The notes beneath the pieces were generated by a model that worked only from the letters and a program-made list of their open reading frames with translations, did not search any database and was not told the DNA's origin. The translations under genes and the position numbers were made by a program. Positions 14,644 to 20,764 of a stretch of 21,246 nucleotides of DNA are shown here, in pieces; within the stretch, counting starts at the first letter, position 1; every line of letters begins with the position of its first letter. This DNA is from JAABQT01 sp035459025 (GTDB lineage: Bacteria; Pseudomonadota; Gammaproteobacteria; Burkholderiales; SG8-39), in the NCBI GenBank assembly GCA_035459025.1, contig DATHYT010000004.1, positions 1 through 21,246 of the forward strand, written 5' to 3'.

Positions 14644-16311
14644 ATGCAAAGACGCGAATTCCTCCGCCTGCTCGCGATGGCGGCTGCTGCCGGTGCATCG
14701 CTGCGCGCGAGCGCGAGCGACACACAGGCGGCGAGCGAGCTCTACGATCTGCCGGCCTACGGCAACCTGTCGCTGCTGCACATGACCGACGCGCACGCGC
14801 AGCTGCTGCCGATCTACTACCGCGAGCCGAGCATGAATCTGGGCGCCGGGGGCACCGCCAGCAAGCCGCCGCACCTCGTGGGCGAGGCGCTGCTCAAGCA
14901 TTTCGGCATCGCTCCCGGCGGGCGCGCCGCGCACGCCTACACCTACCTCGATTTCGCCGCCGCCGCGCGCCGCTACGGCAAGGTCGGCGGCTACGCGCAT
15001 CTGGCAACCCTGGTGAAGCGCGTCCGCGCGGCGCGCCCGCACGCGCTGCTTCTGGATGGCGGCGACACCTGGCAGGGCTCGGCCACGGCCCTATGGACCG
15101 AGGGCGCCGACATGATCGGCGCGCAGCAGCTGCTCGGCGTGGATCTGATGACCGCGCACTGGGAGTTCACCTACGGCGCCGCGCGCGTGCAGCGCGCAGT
15201 GAAGCAGGAGCTCGGCTCGATCGAGTTCCTGGCGCAGAACGTGAAGACGCTCGACTTCGAGGATCCGGTCTTCAAGCCCTACACGCTGCGCTCCGTGAAC
15301 GGCGTCGCGCTGGCCGTCATCGGCCAGGCCTTTCCCTACACGCCGATCGCCAATCCGCGCCACATGGTCGCCGAGTGGACTTTCGGCATCCAGGAGCCGC
15401 GGCTGCAGGCGCTCGTGGACGAGGTGCGCGCCAAGGGGGCGCAGGTGGTGGTGCTCCTGTCGCACAACGGCATGGACGTGGACCTCAAGGTCGCGGGCCG
15501 CGTGCGCGGGCTCGATGCCATTCTCGGCGGCCACACGCACGACGGCATGCCGGTGCCCGTGCGCGTCGGCAAGACCTTGGTCACCAACGGCGGCGCGAGC
15601 GGGAAGTTTCTCGGCGTGCTCGACCTGGACGTGAAGGGGGGCGCGGTCGCCGGCTACCGCTACCGGCTGCTGCCGGTGTTCTCGAACCTGCTCCCGGCCG
15701 ACGCCGCGATGAGCGCCTACATCGAGAGCGTGCGCGCGCCGTACCGCGCGAAGCTGGAAGAGAAGCTCGCCGTCACCGAGGGACTGCTGTATCGGCGCGG
15801 CACCTTCAACGGCACCTGGGACCAGCTGCTGCTCGAGGCGCTGCTCGCCGAGAAGGGCGCCGAGATCGCGTTCTCGCCGGGATTCCGCTGGGGCAGCACG
15901 CTGCTGCCGGGCGACGCGATCAGCTTCGAGCACCTGATGGACCAGACCGCGATCACCTATCCCTATACGAGCCTGAACGAGCTCACCGGCGAGCAGATCA
16001 AGGCGATCCTCGAGGACGTGGCGGACAACCTGTTCAACGAAGACCCGTACCTGCAGCAGGGCGGCGACATGGTGCGGGTGGGCGGCATGACCTACGCCTG
16101 CAATCCGCGCGCCGACATCGGCGCGCGCATCTCCGACATGCGCCTCGCCGGCCGCCCGCTCGAGGCGGCGAAGCGCTACAAGGTGGCGGGCTGGGCGCCG
16201 GTCGCCGAGGGCGCGAGCGGCGAGCCGGTGTGGGAGCTCGCCGCGCGCTACCTGCGCGCGCGGCGCACCGTCGCGCCGCTCGAAGCGGCCGTGCCGCGGC
16301 TCAGCGGTTGA
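14644..16311 (+). CDS. soxB: SoxB, thiosulfohydrolase of the Sox system
   Basis: This 555-residue protein starts with a Tat signal (RREFLRLLAMAAAAGA), so it is exported folded to the periplasm. It has a calcineurin-like metallophosphatase domain with the dimanganese-site motifs LLHMTDAHAQLLP, LLDGGDTWQGS, HWEFTYG, LLSHNGMD and GGHTHDGMP, then a 5'-nucleotidase-type C-terminal domain (about residues 375-545). SoxB releases sulfate from the SoxY-cysteine S-thiosulfonate by hydrolysis. ATG 14644 was chosen next to the Tat motif; ATG 14629 in frame is possible, and neither has a clear ribosome-binding site. The gene is separated from the other sox genes by orientation. It overlaps the convergent soxX end by 11 bases and is divergent from sat. 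Confidence 0.95.
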   Translation: MQRREFLRLLAMAAAAGASLRASASDTQAASELYDLPAYGNLSLLHMTDAHAQLLPIYYREPSMNLGAGGTASKPPHLVGEALLKHFGIAPGGRAAHAYTYLDFAAAARRYGKVGGYAHLATLVKRVRAARPHALLLDGGDTWQGSATALWTEGADMIGAQQLLGVDLMTAHWEFTYGAARVQRAVKQELGSIEFLAQNVKTLDFEDPVFKPYTLRSVNGVALAVIGQAFPYTPIANPRHMVAEWTFGIQEPRLQALVDEVRAKGAQVVVLLSHNGMDVDLKVAGRVRGLDAILGGHTHDGMPVPVRVGKTLVTNGGASGKFLGVLDLDVKGGAVAGYRYRLLPVFSNLLPADAAMSAYIESVRAPYRAKLEEKLAVTEGLLYRRGTFNGTWDQLLLEALLAEKGAEIAFSPGFRWGSTLLPGDAISFEHLMDQTAITYPYTSLNELTGEQIKAILEDVADNLFNEDPYLQQGGDMVRVGGMTYACNPRADIGARISDMRLAGRPLEAAKRYKVAGWAPVAEGASGEPVWELAARYLRARRTVAPLEAAVPRLSG

Positions 16312-16930
16312 CCGGCGAAGCCGGGTCCATCAGCAGCGCGGTCAGGTCCTTCATCTGCTCCTCGGTGAGCGTGCCCGAGTGGCCAAAGCGCGGCATCTGG
16401 GAGCACAGGCTGTAGGCCTTCGCGTTGTAGATCTTTGCGTACGCATAGCGCTGGATGTCCGCGCCGTAGCCGCGCAGCTTGGCGAAGTTGTACAGACTCG
16501 GGCCAATCGTGCCGAACGACGTCGTATCGGGGCCGATCTGGTGGCAGTTGTAGCAGCTGCCCCCGTTCGGCTCGCCGCGCGAGGTCTTGCCCGGCTTGTC
16601 GCGCCAGGTCATGCCGCGGCCGCGCTGCGCGATCTTCTCGCCCTCCTTCCAGTTGCCGACGAACTTGCCGTCGGCGGGCCACTTGACCGCGGCATATTGC
16701 TGCGCCTGCAGCTTGTCGGCCACGTCCTTCGGCGGGTTGTCGTCGTGCTTGTTGCAGGCGGCGGCAACCGCGTCTTCCTTCAGGCGGTCCATGCCGGCGA
16801 TGCCCACCGGGTGGAAGTCACGCTCCATCATTTTCGTTGCCCGCTCTCGCGGCGTCGACTGCATGGCCGCGCAAGCGGCGAGCAGCGCCGTGGCGGCAGC
16901 AAGCGTTGCGACGGTACCGATCTTGTTCAT
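16301..16930 (-). CDS. soxX: SoxX, c-type cytochrome subunit of SoxXA
   Basis: This 209-residue protein has one haem c site, C126-YN-C129-H130, and a probable distal methionine ligand M179 in MPRFGHSG. The N-terminal signal ends in LLAAC (C20), which reads as a lipobox, so this SoxX may be membrane-anchored rather than freely soluble. An extra domain of about 80 residues (24-105, with C59) precedes the haem domain, as in longer SoxX proteins. Together with SoxA it oxidatively joins thiosulfate to the SoxY cysteine. It is the last gene of soxYZAX, 10 bases after soxA with GGGGAGG as ribosome-binding site. Its end overlaps the convergent soxB stop. Confidence 0.93.
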   Translation of the reverse strand: MNKIGTVATLAAATALLAACAAMQSTPRERATKMMERDFHPVGIAGMDRLKEDAVAAACNKHDDNPPKDVADKLQAQQYAAVKWPADGKFVGNWKEGEKIAQRGRGMTWRDKPGKTSRGEPNGGSCYNCHQIGPDTTSFGTIGPSLYNFAKLRGYGADIQRYAYAKIYNAKAYSLCSQMPRFGHSGTLTEEQMKDLTALLMDPASPVNR

Positions 16931-16940
16931 GGCGCCTCCC

Positions 16941-17759
16941 CTAGCGCTTGATGCCGGGGCCCTTGTACTCCTGGCCCTGGGCGTTGACGGTTAGGTACGT
17001 GAGCAGCGCGCTCAGCGTCTCCGAGGTGTAGCCCGGCTCGGGGAAGCGCTGCTGGCGGAAGCAGTCGTTCAGGCGCCACTGCAGGGTGTGCATCACGCCA
17101 CCCGTCATGCGGTAGCCCGGCCAGCCCTGCACCGCGGCGAGCGCCGTTGCGGGCTTCGCGAAGTTGGGCAGCGGCTGGGTGCGGATGCGCTTGCCCTCGA
17201 GCGCATGGCAACTCGCGCAGGAGAAGTCCCAAGGGCCCGCGCGGTAGAAGAAGATCTCCTTGCCGAGCGCGTAGGCTTCCTTCTCCTTCGGATGCGACTG
17301 CGACGGCGCGAACTTCATGCCCGCAGACTGCGTGGCGACGTAGGTCGTGATCGACACCGGGTCCGGGGTGCGCGTGGCGCTGCTGAAGGGCTTGTCGTCG
17401 AGCTTGTCCAGCTGGTAGCCCTGCAGCGTCACCATGCAATGCACGATGCGCGCCTCGGCGTCCATGACGCGATCGACGTCGGCAAAGTAGCGCGGCATCT
17501 GCGCGTAGGCGCCCTTGACGACGCCCGGTCCGAGGCCGAGGTCGCACTTCTCGAGCGAAACCTTGTTCGGCCCGCCAGGTTTCTTCCACAGCTCCTCGCC
17601 CTTGGCGTCGAACAGCTCGGCCGGGTTGGCTTCCTCCATGATGGCGCGGAACTTGTCGAAGTCCGCGGCGACCGGATCCTCGCTCTGCGCCATCGCCTGC
17701 GGCCAGGGCGCGGCCGCGGCAATCGCTGCGGCAATACCCAGCATGAGCGCTTGTCTCAT
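16941..17759 (-). CDS. soxA: SoxA, c-type cytochrome subunit of SoxXA (mono-haem type)
   Basis: This 272-residue protein has a Sec signal peptide (cleavage near AMA|Q, residues 24-25). C72 and C108 are placed for the disulfide that replaces the N-terminal haem in mono-haem SoxA. One haem c motif, C181-AS-C184-H185, is present. C233 in NDCFRQQR is the expected persulfide-modified haem ligand and active-site cysteine. SoxXA forms the S-S bond between thiosulfate and SoxY. The start at 17759 was chosen because GGAGGAGGTG lies immediately upstream; an in-frame start 15 bases earlier would lie inside that ribosome-binding site. It sits between soxZ and soxX in the operon. Confidence 0.95.
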   Translation of the reverse strand: MRQALMLGIAAAIAAAAPWPQAMAQSEDPVAADFDKFRAIMEEANPAELFDAKGEELWKKPGGPNKVSLEKCDLGLGPGVVKGAYAQMPRYFADVDRVMDAEARIVHCMVTLQGYQLDKLDDKPFSSATRTPDPVSITTYVATQSAGMKFAPSQSHPKEKEAYALGKEIFFYRAGPWDFSCASCHALEGKRIRTQPLPNFAKPATALAAVQGWPGYRMTGGVMHTLQWRLNDCFRQQRFPEPGYTSETLSALLTYLTVNAQGQEYKGPGIKR

Positions 17760-17808
17760 CTTCACCTCCTCCATTTCGATCGAACGGGGCTTCTGCGGCC
17801 CCGGGCCG

Positions 17809-18117
17809 TCAGCGTACCGTCGTCTCGTCGGTGCGCGATTCGCCCTTGTTGTCCTTCCAGGTCACCGAAATCTTGTCGCCGGCTTTCGCGCCCTTCACCT
17901 TGAACGCGAACACCGGGTTGCGCGAGATCGCCTGGCTGATGTCGGCGCTGAACACCTGCTTGCCGTTCAGCTGCGCGGTGATGCTCTGGATGAAATGCAG
18001 CGGCACCTTCTTGCCGCCCTGGCTGCGCTGGCCGGTCTCCATCGGGTGCGCCATCAGGACGCGCACGTCGGCGACGTCGCCCTGCACGGTGGCGCGGATC
18101 TTCATCGGGTCTGCCAT
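17809..18117 (-). CDS. soxZ: SoxZ, subunit of the SoxYZ carrier
   Basis: This 102-residue protein has the immunoglobulin-like SoxZ fold. It has no signal peptide, as expected, because SoxZ is carried out to the periplasm by Tat-exported SoxY. Family-typical segments are VLMAHPMETGQR near the start, FIQSITAQLNGKQVF in the middle and GDKISVTWKDNKG at the end. Its job is to form the heterodimer that presents the swinging cysteine arm of SoxY to the Sox enzymes. AGGAGA precedes the ATG, 13 bases after the soxY stop. It is followed by soxA after a 49-base gap. Confidence 0.95.
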   Translation of the reverse strand: MADPMKIRATVQGDVADVRVLMAHPMETGQRSQGGKKVPLHFIQSITAQLNGKQVFSADISQAISRNPVFAFKVKGAKAGDKISVTWKDNKGESRTDETTVR

Positions 18118-18130
18118 GGTCGTCTTCTCC

Positions 18131-18595
18131 TCAGCCGCCGCAGCCGCCGATGGTGACCTTCACTTCCTTAACGGCGGTATAGAACTTGCCGTTGGCAGCC
18201 ACCACCACGCGCACCGGGCTGGTCTCGCCCATCTTGGCGCGCAGGTGCACGAAGGGGACCGAGCCTTCCGCGAAGTCGAAGGTGCCCGTGTACGGGAACG
18301 GGTTCTTCTCGATGAACACGGAAATGCTGGTGGTGCCGGCGATATTGCTCGTGACGTCGATCGGCACCACGGCGCCGTTCTCGGCGATGTCCGGCGCGCG
18401 GATCGCGATGTCCTTGCTGTCCTCGGCGTTCGTCATGCCGAGCGCTTTCATCGCGTCCACGGCAGACTTCGCCTCGAAAGCGCTGGCGTTTCGGGCCGCG
18501 AGGGCGCGCCCGGGCTTGAGCAGGGCGGTCCCGGCCAATGCGAGCAGCCCAAGTGCGCCGCCCGCCTTCAATACGGATCTGCGAGTCTGTAGCAT
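18131..18595 (-). CDS. soxY: SoxY, sulfur-carrying subunit of SoxYZ
   Basis: This 154-residue protein has a Tat signal (TRRSVLKAGGALGLLALAG) and ends with the hallmark flexible arm GGCGG, whose cysteine bears the sulfur intermediates during thiosulfate oxidation. The start at ATG 18595 follows GGAGGAGG; an open frame extending a further 23 codons lacks any signal logic. It is the first gene of soxYZAX. The 162 bases upstream, up to the anti-sigma gene, must hold the operon promoter or a leader. No soxCD genes are in the window, so full oxidation of SoxY-bound sulfane sulfur may rely on other systems encoded elsewhere (inference). Confidence 0.96.
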   Translation of the reverse strand: MLQTRRSVLKAGGALGLLALAGTALLKPGRALAARNASAFEAKSAVDAMKALGMTNAEDSKDIAIRAPDIAENGAVVPIDVTSNIAGTTSISVFIEKNPFPYTGTFDFAEGSVPFVHLRAKMGETSPVRVVVAANGKFYTAVKEVKVTIGGCGG

Positions 18596-18632
18596 GCTTC
18601 CTCCTCCTGCCCGGTTTGACGTGTAGTAATGA

Positions 18633-18660
18633 AAAGCCTGGGCTCGGTCCCCAAGCCTAC
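18633..18660 (-). terminator. RNA hairpin between the anti-sigma gene and soxY
   Basis: Read on the minus strand, AGGCTTGGG and CCCAGGCTT form a nine-pair stem (two of them G-U) around a 7-base loop, followed directly by a short T-run (CTTTTC). It lies after the anti-sigma stop and about 40 bases before soxY. It could be a weak intrinsic terminator separating the two units or a leader hairpin controlling soxYZAX. The rest of the 18596-18757 gap shows a lone TTGACG (18702-18707 on the minus strand) with no matching -10. Confidence 0.4.
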
Positions 18661-18757
18661 TCAAATGTCCCTGCGGCGCACAAGCTTCATGACCAGACGC
18701 ACGTCAAGGAAATTTGATTTGCCCCATAACGACAGCTAATCCTAGCGCGGCGCGCGC

Positions 18758-19459
18758 TCACAGGCGCATATACGCATAGCCTTCGTTCTCCTGCAGGCGC
18801 CCGATTTCCGCGATACCCGAGGGTACCAGCGTCGCTTCGGGCAGGATGCCGTCGCTGCCGATCTTGCGTCGCACAAGCGTGTTGTTGCACACGCGGAAAT
18901 CCACGCCGCGCGCCCTGAACTGCTGCACCGACGTCTGGAACAGCTGGCCCGATTCGTCGCGGGCGCCGCGCAGCAGGAAGTCGACGCCCTCGTTGTGCGC
19001 CACTACCACGACTTTCGTGTCCGGCGAGGCGTCAAGGTGGTTGCGCAGCGTGCGCAGCGCCGCGCTCGCGGTCTGGCTGCTCGAGATGTGGTAGACCACC
19101 TTGCCCGCGCCGCGGCCGGCGCCGGCTCCCGGTCGCTCAACCGCGCCTTGCAGCCCCCAGAGCGCCAGCGCAAGCGTGGCCATTGCTGCGGCGCCCCAGG
19201 CGAAGTGGCGACGCGCCGGCTGCACCGGGGCGGCACGGCGCGCGCCATATTCGTTGCGCAGCGCGCGGTGCATGGCCGCCGGCGCGACGCGGAACTGGGT
19301 GTGCCGGTGCACGGTGTCGCGCAGCGTGCGCAGGCTCTCGTCGCGGGTACGGCAGCGCGCACAGCCTCGCAGGTGCTCCTGCACCGCGAGCGCGCCCGCC
19401 GCCTCGAGCTGATCGTCGACGTACGCGTTCAGGAGCCGGACACATTCAGGGCACTTCAC
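18758..19459 (-). CDS. Membrane anti-sigma factor fused to a periplasmic DsrE-like domain
   Basis: This 233-residue protein has three parts. Residues 1-40 form a zinc-binding anti-sigma head with C3-x2-C6 and H29-x3-C33-x2-C36, the HxxxCxxC signature of zf-HC2/ZAS domains that hold ECF sigma factors. Residues 86-107 are one membrane helix preceded by arginines, placing the N-terminus in the cytoplasm. Residues 118-233 are a DsrE-like domain in the predicted periplasm, with a single cysteine C191 (FRVCNN) and the tail LVPSGIAEIGRLQ...GYAYM. That domain is about half identical by hand alignment to the lipoprotein encoded at 20146. It starts with GTG, overlapping the sigma-factor stop by 4 bases (GTGA), the usual coupling of a sigma factor and its inhibitor. 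I know of no described anti-sigma factor with this sensor; the sensing role is inferred. Confidence 0.88.
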   Translation of the reverse strand: MKCPECVRLLNAYVDDQLEAAGALAVQEHLRGCARCRTRDESLRTLRDTVHRHTQFRVAPAAMHRALRNEYGARRAAPVQPARRHFAWGAAAMATLALALWGLQGAVERPGAGAGRGAGKVVYHISSSQTASAALRTLRNHLDASPDTKVVVVAHNEGVDFLLRGARDESGQLFQTSVQQFRARGVDFRVCNNTLVRRKIGSDGILPEATLVPSGIAEIGRLQENEGYAYMRL

Positions 19460-20016
19460 GTGCCGGTATCCTCGCTTGCGCCGCGCTCGCCGAGCGCCTG
19501 CTGCAGCAGCCTGCGCCCGCGCGCGATGCGCGACATGACGGTGCCGATCGGCACTTCACAGGTGGCCGCGATTTCGCGATAGCTGAAGCCGTGGATTTCG
19601 CGCAGGATGATCGCCTCGCGGAATTCCAGCGGCAGCGCGCGCAGGGCGTTGTGCACGCACTCGCGGTCGGCTTCGCGGATCGCCGCCGCCTCGGGATTGA
19701 GCGGAAAGCTGACCACGGCGCCCGCGGCCACGGCGTCCTCGCCGCAACCGTCCTCGTCGAAGGACAGCGGCGGACCCTCCTGGCGGGTGCGCTGCAGCAG
19801 GCCGTAGCAGGTATTGCGGACGATGCCGAGCAGCCACGGCCGCGCCTCGTCGCCGCGCAGGGCGTCGAAGTAGCGGAACGCGCGCAGGCAGGATTCCTGC
19901 ACGGCTTCCTCGGCCTGGGCGTCATCGCGCACCAGCCACCCTGCAAGGCTGTAGGCGGCGTCGAGATGCGGCAGCACCAGACGCTCGAACCGCACGCGCT
20001 TTCCCTCGTCGGACAA
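19456..20016 (-). CDS. ECF-family RNA polymerase sigma factor
   Basis: This 186-residue protein has sigma region 2 (about residues 10-75, with DAQAEEAVQESCLRAFRYFDAL and RPWLLGIVRNTCY) and region 4 (about 122-172, with LPLEFREAIILREIHGFSYREIA and the recognition helix PIGTVMSRIARGR). Regions 1 and 3 are absent, which defines the ECF group. The start is TTG 20016, which gives the SDEGKRVRFERLVLPHLDAAY N-terminus common in such proteins. GTG 19995, which has GAGGG upstream and suits the mapped promoter better, would remove seven residues. It should bind core RNA polymerase and read GGAATA-type promoters, and be held inactive by the membrane anti-sigma factor encoded immediately downstream. Confidence 0.93.
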   Translation of the reverse strand: MSDEGKRVRFERLVLPHLDAAYSLAGWLVRDDAQAEEAVQESCLRAFRYFDALRGDEARPWLLGIVRNTCYGLLQRTRQEGPPLSFDEDGCGEDAVAAGAVVSFPLNPEAAAIREADRECVHNALRALPLEFREAIILREIHGFSYREIAATCEVPIGTVMSRIARGRRLLQQALGERGASEDTGT

Positions 20017-20030
20017 AGCCCCATTCCCCC

Positions 20031-20059
20031 AAATACCGCGCCCGCGTCGATTCTATTCC
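20031..20059 (-). promoter_or_regulatory. Candidate ECF promoter of the sigma/anti-sigma operon
   Basis: On the minus strand GGAATA (20059-20054), a 16-base spacer and GGTATTT (20037-20031) lie just upstream of the sigma-factor start. GGAA-type -35 elements are typical for ECF sigma factors. The same -35, spacer length and GGTAT core recur in the opposite direction at 20073-20100. Transcription would begin near 20025, which leaves only about 10 bases before TTG 20016 but about 30 before GTG 19995. Confidence 0.6.
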
Positions 20060-20072
20060 AGGGCCGGCGGCG

Positions 20073-20100
20073 GGAATATTCCGGCGCCCGCACCGGTATG
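20073..20100 (+). promoter_or_regulatory. Candidate ECF promoter of the DsrE lipoprotein gene
   Basis: GGAATA (20073-20078), a 16-base spacer and GGTATG (20095-20100) face the lipoprotein gene and match the divergent element in sequence and spacing. The -35 is part of a perfect 10-base palindrome, GGAATATTCC (20073-20082). Transcription would start near 20107 and give a leader of about 40 bases with AAGGAGG before ATG 20146. Confidence 0.6.
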
Positions 20101-20145
20101 GAGGCGGCAGGGCTCTAATCCCGATACAACACAAGGAGGAGAACA

Positions 20146-20598
20146 ATGAAATCGATTTATGGGCTGGCACTGGCGGGGGCCGTTGGCGCGGCGATGCTGT
20201 CGGGTTGCGGCACGATGGGTGCCGACACTCAGGCGACCGTCTGGCCGGACAAGGTGATCTACCACGTGAACGAGGGCGACGATCAGGCGGTTGACGCGCT
20301 GCGCAACATCAAGAACCACCTCGCGGTCAACCCCAAGGCGAAGATCGTCGTGGTGACGCACTCCAAGGGCATCGCCTTCCTGAAGAAGGGAGCGCGCGAC
20401 AAGAACGGGAACCCCTTTAATGTCCCGGTGGAAGAGCTTAAGGAGCGCGGCGTGCAGTTCGACTTGTGCGAGATCACGCTCCAGCGTACCAAGCAGAACG
20501 CCAAGGACTACCTGCCCGAGATCACTCTCGTGCCCTCCGGGGTGGCCGAGATCACCCGCCTGCAGCAGCGCGAGGGCTACGCCTACCTGCGGCCCTGA
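20146..20598 (+). CDS. DsrE-like lipoprotein (paralogue of the anti-sigma sensor domain)
   Basis: This 150-residue protein has a lipoprotein signal peptide with lipobox LSGC21 and glycine at +2, which favours the outer membrane. The mature domain runs KVIYHVNEG ... RGVQFDLCEIT ... LVPSGVAEITRLQ ... GYAYLRP, with C108 as the only cysteine besides the lipidated one. It aligns over its whole length with the C-terminal domain of the anti-sigma factor encoded divergently (about 56 of 113 positions identical by hand count). A strong AAGGAGG precedes the ATG, and an ECF-type promoter lies upstream. It may carry or bind the same sulfur species sensed by the anti-sigma factor, working as a feedback buffer or ligand donor; this is inference. 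Confidence 0.88.
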   Translation: MKSIYGLALAGAVGAAMLSGCGTMGADTQATVWPDKVIYHVNEGDDQAVDALRNIKNHLAVNPKAKIVVVTHSKGIAFLKKGARDKNGNPFNVPVEELKERGVQFDLCEITLQRTKQNAKDYLPEITLVPSGVAEITRLQQREGYAYLRP

Positions 20599-20605
20599 GC
20601 AGCGT

Positions 20606-20639
20606 CCCCGGCGGTGGCGGCGGCACGCCGCCGCCGGGG
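20606..20639 (+). terminator. Strong GC hairpin after the DsrE lipoprotein gene
   Basis: CCCCGGC (20606-20612) pairs with GCCGGGG (20633-20639), and GGCGGCG pairs with CGCCGCC inside, with a small bulge. It begins 8 bases after the stop codon and has no T-tract. It probably marks the end of the transcript or protects its 3' end. The rest of the gap to the ABC gene (20640-20764) shows no further clear signal. Confidence 0.45.
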
Positions 20640-20764
20640 CGGCAGCCGGGGAGGATCGGGACACCCCTGGCGCGGGCCGGGCGCAGCCGGCTATTTCGGC
20701 GATAATGCGCCCCCTTGAAGTTTCCCGGCGCGCCGCCTAAATGACGCCCGGGGCGGAAATCCCG

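Noticed and set aside
18596..18757. A third GGAATA-N16-GGTAT promoter in front of soxY
   Set aside because: No such pair was found on either strand in this gap; GGAAAT at 18708 has no matching -10 and points the wrong way.
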